A stretch of 64,000 bases of DNA, taken from contig NZ_CP140772.1 of NCBI RefSeq assembly GCF_037893185.1, forward strand, positions 6,014,001 through 6,078,000. The letters are read 5' to 3'. Shown here in pieces: positions 1-7,274 of this stretch. The notes beneath the pieces were generated by a model. The model was not told the DNA's origin. It made no database searches and was given only the letters and a program-made list of their open reading frames with translations. Source of the stretch: Chitinophaga sp. 180180018-3. Its GTDB lineage: Bacteria > Bacteroidota > Bacteroidia > Chitinophagales > Chitinophagaceae. Position 1 is the first letter of the stretch. Each line of letters begins with the position of its first letter. The position numbers were made by a program, and so were the translations under genes.

Positions 1-764
1 ACATATACAGTGGCCTGAAACCATTTAAATGCCCATACCATTCCGGTAAGTGCAATCACGAGGGCTATCATCATAGCGTAAAAGCCCAGTACATTGTGGA
101 GATCGTAGTTCACCCGTTTGCCTCCGGCCTTCCATTTGATCTTAAAGCTCTTTTCCCGGGTGCTTTTATTCCATTTCTTAGGCCACCACATAATCAGCCC
201 GGTAATCAGCAGGATAACGAATATAAAGGTGGCCCATCCTACGATTGGCTGTCCGTATGGGGTATTCAGCAACAGGCTCCAGTGGAGGGATTTTACGATG
301 AGGAAGAAATTATGTTTATAGTCAATCACGCCCGTCACGTTGCCGGTGTAAGGGTTGATCACAACCGTCTCATAGTATTCTACGGCTCCAAAATAGGTCA
401 GCGCGGTATCATTGCCTTTATAGGCCATAAACTCCCAGGCCCGGTCCGGAGCAGTATAGGTGGTAATATTTCTGATGTGTTTAGCAGGTCCCAGTACCGC
501 TTCTGCTTTCTTCTTCAGTTCGCTCACCGGCAATAGCGGTGTTGTGGCAGGGGTTATGAACAGGGTCTTTCGGTAGTAATAGTCGTTCACTTCTTTCTGG
601 AATACAAACAGGCACCCTGTAATGCTGACGATCAGCACAATGGCGCCCGCCCCCAGCCCAAGCCAGAGGTGCAGTTTTGCTACAACAGTCTTGAAGAGCG
701 ACTGATGCCGCTTCTTTTTTAGCTTATCCGTTCTTTTAAACATATTTCCGCTGCTACCGGCCAT
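1..764 (-). CDS. PepSY-associated membrane protein (partial, C-terminus outside window)
   Basis: Reading the minus strand from 764 gives an open frame with no stop before the window edge. It has a basic N-terminus, a first membrane helix (HLWLGLGAGAIVLIVSITG), a periplasmic PepSY-like stretch with a conserved-looking NPYTGNV motif, a second helix (GWATFIFVILLITGLIMWW) and the start of a third. This is the layout of PepSY-TM proteins, often linked to iron-siderophore uptake or ferric reduction in Bacteroidota; that role is inferred from the family. An alternative start lies seven codons inside, at 743. Neither start has an obvious ribosome binding site. Confidence 0.8.
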   Translation of the reverse strand, partial: MAGSSGNMFKRTDKLKKKRHQSLFKTVVAKLHLWLGLGAGAIVLIVSITGCLFVFQKEVNDYYYRKTLFITPATTPLLPVSELKKKAEAVLGPAKHIRNITTYTAPDRAWEFMAYKGNDTALTYFGAVEYYETVVINPYTGNVTGVIDYKHNFFLIVKSLHWSLLLNTPYGQPIVGWATFIFVILLITGLIMWWPKKWNKSTREKSFKIKWKAGGKRVNYDLHNVLGFYAMMIALVIALTGMVWAFKWFQATVY

Positions 765-853
765 TGTTTACCGGTATGACAAAAGTCAGGGCAAAAAGGA
801 AAACATACCAATCGGATCGGGAATTTTATTTACGCAACAGGGAAAAAGCGGGC

Positions 854-886
854 AAAAAAAAACCTTCACCGGTTTTACGGTGAAGG
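854..886 (-). terminator. Rho-independent terminator
   Basis: On the minus strand an 8-bp perfect stem (CCTTCACC/GGTGAAGG) is followed directly by nine T residues. It lies just after the stop of the small membrane protein gene at 913-1113, so it ends that transcript and separates it from the PepSY gene. Confidence 0.85.
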
Positions 887-912
887 CTGGATAATTATGT
901 AAAAGCTATTGC

Positions 913-1113
913 TTACTTATATTTCGGATTATACAGTGTGCTTTCCTGGATTTTTACATCCGGCTTACCAGCGTATCTGTGCTGGAAAAGATTGTAACAA
1001 CCACCCAGTGAAGATGCCACTATGCAGAATAACGCCACGTAAAACGTCCAGCGGGAACGTGAAACCTTATCTAAGGTAATATCATTCTTATTTTCTACTG
1101 TATTATGTTCCAT
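913..1113 (-). CDS. Small single-pass membrane protein, unknown function
   Basis: A 66-aa protein with a charged N-terminal third (about residues 1-23), one hydrophobic segment (about 24-40, WTFYVALFCIVASSLGG) and a short polar tail. It starts with ATG and is followed by a good terminator, which supports a real gene. It lies between the PepSY membrane gene and a glycosyltransferase on the same strand. I do not recognise the family. A membrane-anchored accessory protein is possible, but nothing in the sequence assigns a role. Confidence 0.6.
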   Translation of the reverse strand: MEHNTVENKNDITLDKVSRSRWTFYVALFCIVASSLGGCYNLFQHRYAGKPDVKIQESTLYNPKYK

Positions 1114-1201
1114 ATTCAGTTTATTTCCGGTGCAAACCTACACAATATTTTGAAATTTTCGAATTCCGGCAAGAGAAATTTAATAACCCGTTCCTCCCGG
1201 C

Positions 1202-2221
1202 TCAGATCAGCTCTGAGAATTTTTTATGTCTTAAAAAATAATATCTCCAGATCATAATGCCATGGAACACCCCTCTCATTTTCATCAGTTTCATCTCCGG
1301 GAGGTTATCTTTCTTCACATAATTCCTCCTCCAGCGATAGTAGTCTTTATACGCGCGGTAGATGGCCGCCATATCCTTAGGTTTCCCTGCCACCAGGCTT
1401 TTTACGCCTGCCAGTATATCCAGGAAGAAACGTTGCACCAGTACGATCCAGCGGTCGTCGCTGTCCAGGTTCTTCCATAACATCATCAGGTTGTTCCTGA
1501 AATTCAGGTATAGTTTCCGTGGATTTCCCTGGGGCAGGCTGCCGCCTCCCACATGAAAAACCTTTGATTCAGGGCAGTAACAGATACGGTAGCCTGCCCG
1601 CTGTAAACGCCAGCAAAGGTCTACTTCTTCCATATGTGCAAAAAAATCACGGTCAAATCCTCCTACCTCGTGAAAGCAATGCGAACGGATGAATAAAGCA
1701 GCACCTGTGGCCCAGAACACATCCTGTACATCGTCGTACTGCCCCAGATCTTTCTCGAGCGTATACAGGATACGGCCACGGCAGAAGGTATATCCGAGGA
1801 TATCCATCCAGCCGCCTGCAGCGCCTGCATATTCAAATTCTTCCGGCTGCTTGTAGGCCCTCATTTTAGGCTGACATGCAGCAATGGCTGGATCCTGCTC
1901 CATCAGCGCCACTACCGGCTCAATCCAGCCTGGCTCCACTTCCACATCCTGATTCAGGAGTACATAAATATCGGCCTCCACCTGTTGCAGTGCATCGTTA
2001 TAACCGCCAGCAAATCCATCGTTCCGCGCATTCTGTATGATCCTGATCCGGGGATAATGCTGCTGCACAAAAGCCACACTGTCGTCTGTAGACGCATTGT
2101 CTGCCAGCACCACCTGCATATTCGCATAAGTAGAACGGCAAACCGAGGGAAGGAACTTCTCCAGGAAAGATCTTCCATTCCAATTTAAAATAACAACTGC
2201 TACTGATGGCAATACCGGCAA
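1202..2221 (-). CDS. Family 2 glycosyltransferase (rhamnosyltransferase-like)
   Basis: This 339-aa GT-A fold enzyme has the N-terminal nucleotide-sugar binding start VAVVILNWNG (about residues 7-16), the ADNASTDDSV motif near 40 and the metal/sugar site LLNQDVEVEPGW near 90. The acceptor-side EEVDLCWRLQRAGY and a conserved FHVGGGS follow near 210-230. Family members transfer sugars such as rhamnose to cell-surface glycans; donor and acceptor cannot be told here. The start is a TTG codon at 2221, because an in-frame stop lies three codons upstream and no ATG fits. It is divergent from the sensor kinase gene. Confidence 0.85.
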   Translation of the reverse strand: MPVLPSVAVVILNWNGRSFLEKFLPSVCRSTYANMQVVLADNASTDDSVAFVQQHYPRIRIIQNARNDGFAGGYNDALQQVEADIYVLLNQDVEVEPGWIEPVVALMEQDPAIAACQPKMRAYKQPEEFEYAGAAGGWMDILGYTFCRGRILYTLEKDLGQYDDVQDVFWATGAALFIRSHCFHEVGGFDRDFFAHMEEVDLCWRLQRAGYRICYCPESKVFHVGGGSLPQGNPRKLYLNFRNNLMMLWKNLDSDDRWIVLVQRFFLDILAGVKSLVAGKPKDMAAIYRAYKDYYRWRRNYVKKDNLPEMKLMKMRGVFHGIMIWRYYFLRHKKFSELI

Positions 2222-2336
2222 CTGATCTTACGTTTATGCGTGAACAATTATTTTTGAGATGCAAATATGCAACAATCAGTGCTAATATTTGCCATTTATG
2301 AAGATCCGGAAGCGGAATTAGAGTTATATTAGAAGT

Positions 2337-3485
2337 ATGTTTAAACAATTCATTGGGTGGAAGTTCGTACTGGCCGCCATAGCAGTGCTGATCATTGGTA
2401 CTACTATCTGGTTTGTCAGCAACCTGTCCAGGAATATCCGGGAAGAAGAAAGAAAAAAAGTGGCAACCTGGGTAGAAGCAAATCGGGAAGTACTACAGGC
2501 CGATACCGATGCCAATCTCAACCTGGCGGTGGATATCATGACCAACAATACCACCATCCCGCTCATATTAACAGATGAGGAAGGACATATACTCGACAGC
2601 CGGAACCTTGATACAATGCTTATCAGGCAGGATCCTGCCTATCTTCCCGCCCAACTGAAAGCATTTCAGCGGCAGCATCCACCGTTTATCATGGAAGTAG
2701 ATGCCAGGCAGAAAAAATACAACTATGTCTATTACGGCGATTCGCTCATTCTGCGACAGATCAGGTACTATCCGTACATCCAGCTCACTGTGGTAACCCT
2801 GTTCATTGGCCTGGCATTGTTTGCGCTTTCCAGCACCAACCGGGCCACTCAGAACCAGGTTTGGGTAGGCCTTGCCAAAGAAACGGCCCACCAGCTTGGC
2901 ACCCCTCTTTCGTCGATGGAAGCCTGGCTGGAAATCCTCCGCGAAAATGAGGCCAACCGGACTATCGTTACTGAGCTATCCAAAGATGTAGACCGGCTCA
3001 AACTGATCACCGACCGTTTCTCCAAGATAGGCAGCGTGCCCAAACTGGAGGAAACCGATATCGTTACCCAGCTGGAGAACATGGTGGCTTATATCCGCAA
3101 ACGAGCGCCCCAGAAAGTGCAGATTAATATACATACAGCAGAGGATGAATTGCCATCGATGATCTCTCCCCCTTTATTCGACTGGGTGGTCGAGAACCTG
3201 CTGAAAAACGCGCTGGATGCGATGGAGGGCAAGGGTAATATCGATATCACCATAGAAAATCATCCTACATTTATTACGATAGATATTGCCGATACGGGAA
3301 AGGGGATTTCTAAAATAAACTTTGAGAAAGTTTTCAAACCCGGATTCAGTACGAAAAAAAGAGGCTGGGGCCTTGGGTTGTCATTGGCGAGAAGGATTAT
3401 TGAAGAATACCACCGGGGACGGCTGTACGTTAAATCGTCGGAAGTTAATAAGGGCACGGTTTTCCGGATATTGCTCAGGAAATAA
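2337..3485 (+). CDS. Membrane sensor histidine kinase
   Basis: A 382-aa two-component sensor. Membrane helices lie at about residues 9-28 and 148-165, enclosing a roughly 115-residue extracytoplasmic sensor region. The dimerisation/phosphoacceptor motif KETAHQLGTPLSSM follows, with His185 as the likely phosphorylated residue. The ATPase domain has the N box (VENLLKNALDAM), G1 (DIADTGKGI), and the F/G2 region (GFSTKKRGWGLGLSLARRI). No response regulator gene is adjacent, so it is an orphan kinase here. The HQLGTPL form of the H box is common in Bacteroidota kinases. The signal sensed is unknown. Confidence 0.9.
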   Translation: MFKQFIGWKFVLAAIAVLIIGTTIWFVSNLSRNIREEERKKVATWVEANREVLQADTDANLNLAVDIMTNNTTIPLILTDEEGHILDSRNLDTMLIRQDPAYLPAQLKAFQRQHPPFIMEVDARQKKYNYVYYGDSLILRQIRYYPYIQLTVVTLFIGLALFALSSTNRATQNQVWVGLAKETAHQLGTPLSSMEAWLEILRENEANRTIVTELSKDVDRLKLITDRFSKIGSVPKLEETDIVTQLENMVAYIRKRAPQKVQINIHTAEDELPSMISPPLFDWVVENLLKNALDAMEGKGNIDITIENHPTFITIDIADTGKGISKINFEKVFKPGFSTKKRGWGLGLSLARRIIEEYHRGRLYVKSSEVNKGTVFRILLRK

Positions 3486-3506
3486 TCTAGTTTTTCAGGA
3501 AATAAA

Positions 3507-3537
3507 TTTGGTTTTTTTAAAAAAGCAGTTATTTTTG
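3507..3537 (+). promoter_or_regulatory. Promoter of tRNA-Leu (Bacteroidota type)
   Basis: TTTG at 3507-3510 and TATTTTTG at 3530-3537 are separated by exactly 19 nt. This matches the Bacteroidota housekeeping promoter consensus TTTG-N19-TAnnTTTG. The predicted start is a few bases downstream, just before the tRNA. Confidence 0.8.
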
Positions 3538-3556
3538 CACCCCATTCATACCAAAT

Positions 3557-3640
3557 GCGAAGGTGGCGAAATTGGTAGACGCGCTACTTTGAGGTGGTAG
3601 TGCCTGAAAGGGCTTGAGAGTTCGAATCTCTTCCTTCGCA
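3557..3640 (+). tRNA. tRNA-Leu (anticodon GAG)
   Basis: The acceptor stem GCGAAGG pairs with CCTTCGC, with discriminator A at 3640. The D arm contains TGGTAGACGCG. The anticodon stem CTACT/GGTAG closes a 7-nt loop TTGAGGT with GAG at positions 34-36. A long variable arm (TGCCTGAAAGGGCT region) is typical of class II tRNA-Leu, and the T loop is TTCGAAT. The CCA end is not encoded. It reads CUC/CUU codons. Confidence 0.96.
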
Positions 3641-3645
3641 CAGAA

Positions 3646-3681
3646 AACGTCATAATGAGATAGTTCATTGTGACGTTTTTT
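3646..3681 (+). terminator. Rho-independent terminator after tRNA-Leu
   Basis: AACGTCATAATGA pairs with TCATTGTGACGTT (one wobble) across a 6-nt loop and runs into seven T residues. It lies 5 nt after the tRNA end. Confidence 0.85.
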
Positions 3682-3736
3682 TATTTTGAGCTAAATGGGC
3701 ATTAAGTACGGCAATTGTTCTTTTAACATCGCTCAT
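3665..3736 (-). pseudogene. Toxin 5' remnant (PIN-domain-like, copy A)
   Basis: The minus strand encodes MSDVKRTIAVLNAH, then runs into the tRNA terminator and stops after 23 codons. Its first 14 residues align with the toxin remnant at 5039-5173 (MSDIKSMIAVLDAN). The first catalytic Asp expected of PIN domains (LDAN) is Asn here (LNAH). It is a stub left by deletion or rearrangement next to the tRNA gene. Confidence 0.5.
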
Positions 3737-3737
3737 A

Positions 3738-3893
3738 TTAACAACTCATATTGATTTTTTGTGAGATCAAGTTAAAATCCTGGTGACTGGTGACCTGTAA
3801 TAGTTTGCCATCCAACTTTTCGAAATCTTCTAATACCCGTGTAATCAGTACTGAACAATTCCCTCTTCCGGGGTACCACCCGTTGAATATACG
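3738..3893 (-). pseudogene. C-terminal coding fragment upstream of toxin remnant (possible antitoxin end)
   Basis: An open frame of about 51 codons ends in KINMSC and a TAA stop, one base before the ATG of the toxin stub. The intact antitoxin at 5175-5636 shows the same spacing (NMGY, stop, 1 nt, ATG). The fragment has no start codon. Its body (RVLEDFEKLDGKLLQVTSH) does not resemble that antitoxin, and I do not recognise it. It is read as the tail of a different partner gene. Confidence 0.3.
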
Positions 3894-3986
3894 CTAACAC
3901 CCAGGCCAGACACATTTGATAGTTGCTAAAGAAGTCTCGGGAGCTGATCCCCCGGTTGTCATAACTTTAAGAAAAACGTAGTTAAT

Positions 3987-4751
3987 ATGGCAACGCAAAC
4001 AGGCCCATTCCTCTTTACCGGCAAGCTGAATAACGTGATTGGCTACGAACGCAATGGAGTTCACTTCCTGCGTAGTATGCCTGCCCGGGTAAAACAAACA
4101 ACGGCCACCCGGCAGGCTGCCCGCAATTTTGGTATTGCCAGCCGTAAAGGCCGCCTCATACGCAAAGCATTCGCCCCGCACCTGGATCTTCGTTGCGACG
4201 GCGCTTTCGTAAACCGGCTGAACAAAGTGCTGATACAATCCGGCGTACAGGGCATAAAAGGATACCGGTTCAACCGGCACACCGGCCTGGAAAAATTCTT
4301 CTCTCACTCCCCCATATTCACACCCGATGACATACTGCTGATTCCTGCACAGGAATTATCACGATTGTCCGGATTCACCCATTTTGAGATAAAAGCCATC
4401 GCTGTGCGGGCTCATTTTGCCCACCGGCGGGTTACAGGCGCAGTCTCCATCACAAAGAGGATTGATCTCAGTAAACCGTTCGAAGGCATGGAACTGAACA
4501 TGACCGTTCCGGGAAAAGGAACAGGGATGGTCGTATTACAGGTACGCGCTTTCCAGGGGAGTCTGGTTACCGACAACAGCAAATACATGACTGCAGAGCT
4601 GATCGCTGTAACTACAGCAGCATCTTCAATCCCACAAGCCGGTAAAAAACACAGCAAGCCACTATTGAAACGATGGCCATTGTACCAGGACGTACTGTCA
4701 CTTAAGGGTTCTGCTATTGGCTACTCTTCATTAGCCTTACAACGGGAATGA
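3987..4751 (+). CDS. Unrecognised 254-aa protein
   Basis: The N-terminus (GPFLFTGKLNNVIGYERNG) and a following Arg-rich stretch (ATRQAARNFGIASRKGRLIR) recall a family of uncharacterised proteins common in Chitinophagaceae, by memory only. No signal peptide, membrane helix or catalytic motif is visible. The second half (about 130-225) alternates hydrophobic and polar residues and may form a beta-rich domain. It is flanked on both sides by toxin-antitoxin remnants on the opposite strand, so it sits in an accessory island beside a tRNA gene. No function can be given. Confidence 0.6.
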   Translation: MATQTGPFLFTGKLNNVIGYERNGVHFLRSMPARVKQTTATRQAARNFGIASRKGRLIRKAFAPHLDLRCDGAFVNRLNKVLIQSGVQGIKGYRFNRHTGLEKFFSHSPIFTPDDILLIPAQELSRLSGFTHFEIKAIAVRAHFAHRRVTGAVSITKRIDLSKPFEGMELNMTVPGKGTGMVVLQVRAFQGSLVTDNSKYMTAELIAVTTAASSIPQAGKKHSKPLLKRWPLYQDVLSLKGSAIGYSSLALQRE

Positions 4752-5038
4752 ACAGGTATGGCTTTTTGCCGACCGGAGATTGTTATCAGCTGTTCTTATA
4801 TTATTTCCAGGAAATTGGTTCATGGATACCTATGTCCGGATGTATGAATACCGGCCTTTTTTACAGGCATATGCCTGATTGTTGCTTAGAAATACCCGAT
4901 ACCTCACTGCATTTTTGTCCTGCGCTATTATACCCCAGGTAAAACTTCATTCACCACATCATCCATCCATCTTCAGATCAACTCCACCTTACCTGCATCA
5001 TTCTCCCATTAATCCTCCCGCTTTCTCCTATCACTCCT
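4752..5038 (+). other. Non-coding stretch, G-poor in its second half
   Basis: I see no credible gene. Short open frames here have no family features or ribosome binding site. From about 4935 to 5040 the + strand is almost free of G (pyrimidine and A rich). It is probably decayed 3' sequence of the truncated toxin gene or spacer DNA. Confidence 0.4.
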
Positions 5039-5173
5039 TCATGCTGCCGCACTGGCTTGTATGGATGTAAGCGAGAAATCCACCTCTGCCAGTCGAAGTA
5101 AAAAATCACGTAAAGGCACTGGATATAGAACATTTGCATCAAGTACAGCAATCATACTTTTAATATCGCTCAT
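5039..5173 (-). pseudogene. Truncated PIN-domain toxin (VapC-like), copy B
   Basis: The gene starts 1 nt after the antitoxin stop and encodes MSDIKSMIAVLDANVLYPVP followed by LRDFLLRLAEVDF. This is the typical first strand and helix of PIN-domain ribonuclease toxins, with the first catalytic Asp in LDAN. After about residue 33 the sequence loses family likeness and stops at codon 45. A full toxin of this family has about 150-190 residues, so the rest has been lost and the protein cannot be active. Confidence 0.7.
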
Positions 5174-5174
5174 A

Positions 5175-5636
5175 TCAATAGCCCATATTAAGTGCTTGTG
5201 CCTGTGCAGCCAACAAGTCTAATTTATCGGCCCGGTTCTTTTTCATTTTTTTATCGAATGCAATCAGGTCGCTTAAATGAATTCTACGGTGAGTACCAAC
5301 TTTGAAATGAGGTATCTCTCCTCTTTCCAGTAGATGCACAATATGCGGGCGTGAAACCCCCAGCAGGTCTGCGGCCTGCTGGGTACTGATGTCATCCTTT
5401 TTCCCTGAGAGTATTAAGGCAATAGGATTCCCCTCCGCCATGTTATCCAGGATGGTAAAGAAAAGTTGAAATGCAGATTTGGGTACATCCAAATCTTCCT
5501 CTATATCGTCAATTCTCAGGGTTATTGTTCCTTTTGTATTTTTTGTCAATTCAGCTAACGCCTCTGACACTTTCTTTCGGAGCCTTTTAGCGATTTTTTG
5601 TTCGCTCCTGGTCGGTTTCTCCAGTATAGCTTCCAT
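5175..5636 (-). CDS. HTH (excisionase-type) antitoxin of a broken toxin-antitoxin pair
   Basis: A 153-aa protein with a charged N-terminal region (about 1-75) and a C-terminal MerR/excisionase-type helix-turn-helix (about 88-135; QAADLLGVSRPHIVHLLERG, then HFKVGTHRRIHLSDLIAF). In Bacteroidota this protein type is usually found directly upstream of a PIN-domain toxin gene and probably binds its own promoter and the toxin. Here the toxin gene that follows (1-nt gap) is truncated, so this antitoxin is an orphan. The ATG start at 5636 has a plausible AT-rich leader upstream. Confidence 0.8.
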   Translation of the reverse strand: MEAILEKPTRSEQKIAKRLRKKVSEALAELTKNTKGTITLRIDDIEEDLDVPKSAFQLFFTILDNMAEGNPIALILSGKKDDISTQQAADLLGVSRPHIVHLLERGEIPHFKVGTHRRIHLSDLIAFDKKMKKNRADKLDLLAAQAQALNMGY

Positions 5637-5922
5637 GATGATGTATTTGTGTATAAAAAAATGATTTCAAACGAAATAAATAATCATATATTAATACTAC
5701 ACACACATATCATTATCAACAAATCAAGTACAAAATACGTTAGAGTCACGAAAAACTGCAAGTCGTCAAAAAACAAAAACTTATTTATTAATTAGTACGA
5801 TTGATCCCATTTAGGTGTATTAGAAAGCGGGGGCCTTTTTCAAATTATATTCATAAACAAGGGGAAAAATCCCGTTGTTTCATTAGGCGTAAAATTTTCA
5901 CATTTGTTGAATAACTATAATT
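5637..5922 (+). promoter_or_regulatory. Divergent intergenic region upstream of cas6
   Basis: 286 bp of AT-rich DNA between the antitoxin gene (minus) and the cas operon (plus). It must hold the cas promoter, but I cannot place a convincing TTTG/TAnnTTTG pair. At 5856-5880 there is an imperfect dyad (AACAAGGGGA, 5-nt centre, TCCCGTTGTT). A similar sequence lies in the CRISPR leader at 13839-13864, making it a candidate operator. Confidence 0.4.
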
Positions 5923-6579
5923 ATGCGACTGTACTTAGCCCTTTCCCGAAATAGACAACTGGTTCCCTACAACTATCAACCCCAGCTCACGGGTGCAATT
6001 CACAAATGGTTGGGCCAGAATAGTTGGCACGGTACTACAGCTTTATTTTCTTTTTCCTGGTTGCAACGGGGTGAATCAACCGGAAAAGGTTTATCATTTC
6101 CCCATGGTGCGAGACTAGAGATATCCGCGTATGAATCAGATTTTATTAAACGGCTTATAAAAGGCGTTCAGCAAGATCCCTATCTCGCTTTTGGTTTGAA
6201 AGCCACAGACATTACAATCCAGGAAGCTCCAATATTTTCCGAAAAAGAAACGCTATTTGTAACCAGCCCAATTTTGATCAAACGAACAATAGACAACAGG
6301 GATATTCATTATACCTATGATGACCCGTTATGTGGGGCCCTGTTGACCGAAACATTGCAAAGAAAACTGCGGATAGCTGGAATTGCACCAGATGGTGTAA
6401 AAGTGGATTTTTTAAAGGATTACCCTGGCGCTCAAACTAAAATCATTTACTATAACAAAATTGGGAACAGAGTTAATATATGCCCGGTAATAATAGAAGG
6501 TACACCTGAGCAGATCTCATTTGCATGGAAAACCGGCTTGGGCAACAGTACTGGCATTGGCTTCGGTGCGTTAAAATAA
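5923..6579 (+). CDS. cas6: Cas6, pre-crRNA endoribonuclease
   Basis: A 218-aa RAMP-fold protein. The N-terminus has the Cas6 pattern LVPYNYQPQLTGAIHKWLG (about residues 13-31), with His27 a candidate catalytic residue. The C-terminus carries the Gly-rich loop typical of Cas6 (GLGNSTGIGFGALK). Cas6 cuts the long CRISPR transcript within each repeat to leave an 8-nt 5' tag. With this repeat the tag would be ATGGAAAG. It is the first gene of the cas operon, followed by an 86-nt gap before cas5. Length is normal for the family. Confidence 0.9.
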   Translation: MRLYLALSRNRQLVPYNYQPQLTGAIHKWLGQNSWHGTTALFSFSWLQRGESTGKGLSFPHGARLEISAYESDFIKRLIKGVQQDPYLAFGLKATDITIQEAPIFSEKETLFVTSPILIKRTIDNRDIHYTYDDPLCGALLTETLQRKLRIAGIAPDGVKVDFLKDYPGAQTKIIYYNKIGNRVNICPVIIEGTPEQISFAWKTGLGNSTGIGFGALK

Positions 6580-6665
6580 AAAACAGATCGCAGATTCAAC
6601 TACACGATTTTGACATAGCAACTGGTGATACCCGAATATTCTTTAAGGTTGAATAGTGTTCCAAG

Positions 6666-7274
6666 ATGAATGAATGCAGCAAAAAATATAGAGAAATGGC
6701 TTCATTATATGTCGCAAAATACTCCGGTCCATTTGGTTTTATAAAACCCTGGACGGCAGTTCGGGATAGCAAAACCTTTAGTCAGCAGTTCCTGACCGCT
6801 TCATCCCTGGAAGGGATCGAGAAAAAATTATTTCCGGAAACACTATCCCAAAAAGGGATACAAAAAATAGTGCGCTACAAGCTCACATATGCCGCCATCA
6901 GCTTACAACAGGAAGTAACCCAAACGAGAGGATGGGAATATAAAAAGCAGCAGGCGTTGATGATACGCAATCGCTCCATTCTGGAAAGAGGCATTATGAT
7001 CGACCCTGTGTTGCTCCTCGCTTTCGGAAATATTGCGGATGCAAACATTGCAGCCAGACAGCACATATGCCTCTGCCGCAATGAAGATATCCTTTTTCCA
7101 GATCCGGATATTACTACCCTGGATGAAGATGCATTCAATGAATTGGATGGATTTGAACTGCGCTTTGGCGAGGTAGACGGCGCATTTATTACTGGCTTCC
7201 ATCGTTTCGATAACGCAGCGCCTATGTATGGTCAACTCGAAGTAACCGGCAACCCTGTAAAAAACAGTCAATGA
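6666..7274 (+). CDS. cas5: Cas5 (PGING-type Cas5p), Cascade subunit
   Basis: A 202-aa Cas5-family protein with an N-terminal strand and Gly-rich turn (LYVAKYSGPFGFIKPWTAVR, about residues 14-33), then KTFSQQFLTASSLEGIEKKL. Cas5 proteins cap the 5' handle of the crRNA in the Cascade complex. The sequence fits, from memory, the Cas5p subgroup of Bacteroidota type I systems. The ATG at 6696 (residue 11) is an equally possible start and would begin directly at the first strand. The stop overlaps the cas3 start in an ATGA, so the two are translationally coupled. Placement before cas3 rather than after cas7 is unusual for classic type I-B. Confidence 0.8.
   Translation: MNECSKKYREMASLYVAKYSGPFGFIKPWTAVRDSKTFSQQFLTASSLEGIEKKLFPETLSQKGIQKIVRYKLTYAAISLQQEVTQTRGWEYKKQQALMIRNRSILERGIMIDPVLLLAFGNIADANIAARQHICLCRNEDILFPDPDITTLDEDAFNELDGFELRFGEVDGAFITGFHRFDNAAPMYGQLEVTGNPVKNSQ

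Noticed and set aside
96..536. Plus-strand open frame of 146 codons
   Set aside because: It is the reverse of the PepSY membrane protein gene, whose minus-strand frame has clear membrane helices and family features.
1199..1216. CTCAGA/TCTGAG hairpin at the glycosyltransferase 3' end as terminator
   Set aside because: Short stem within the stop region and no T run on the minus strand.
3894..4307. Minus-strand frame of 137 codons opposite the unrecognised protein
   Set aside because: No family likeness or start context; composition typical of an antisense shadow of 3987-4751.
4748..5070. Short plus-strand frames after the unrecognised protein
   Set aside because: No ribosome binding site, no domain, odd composition; part overlaps the truncated toxin on the other strand.
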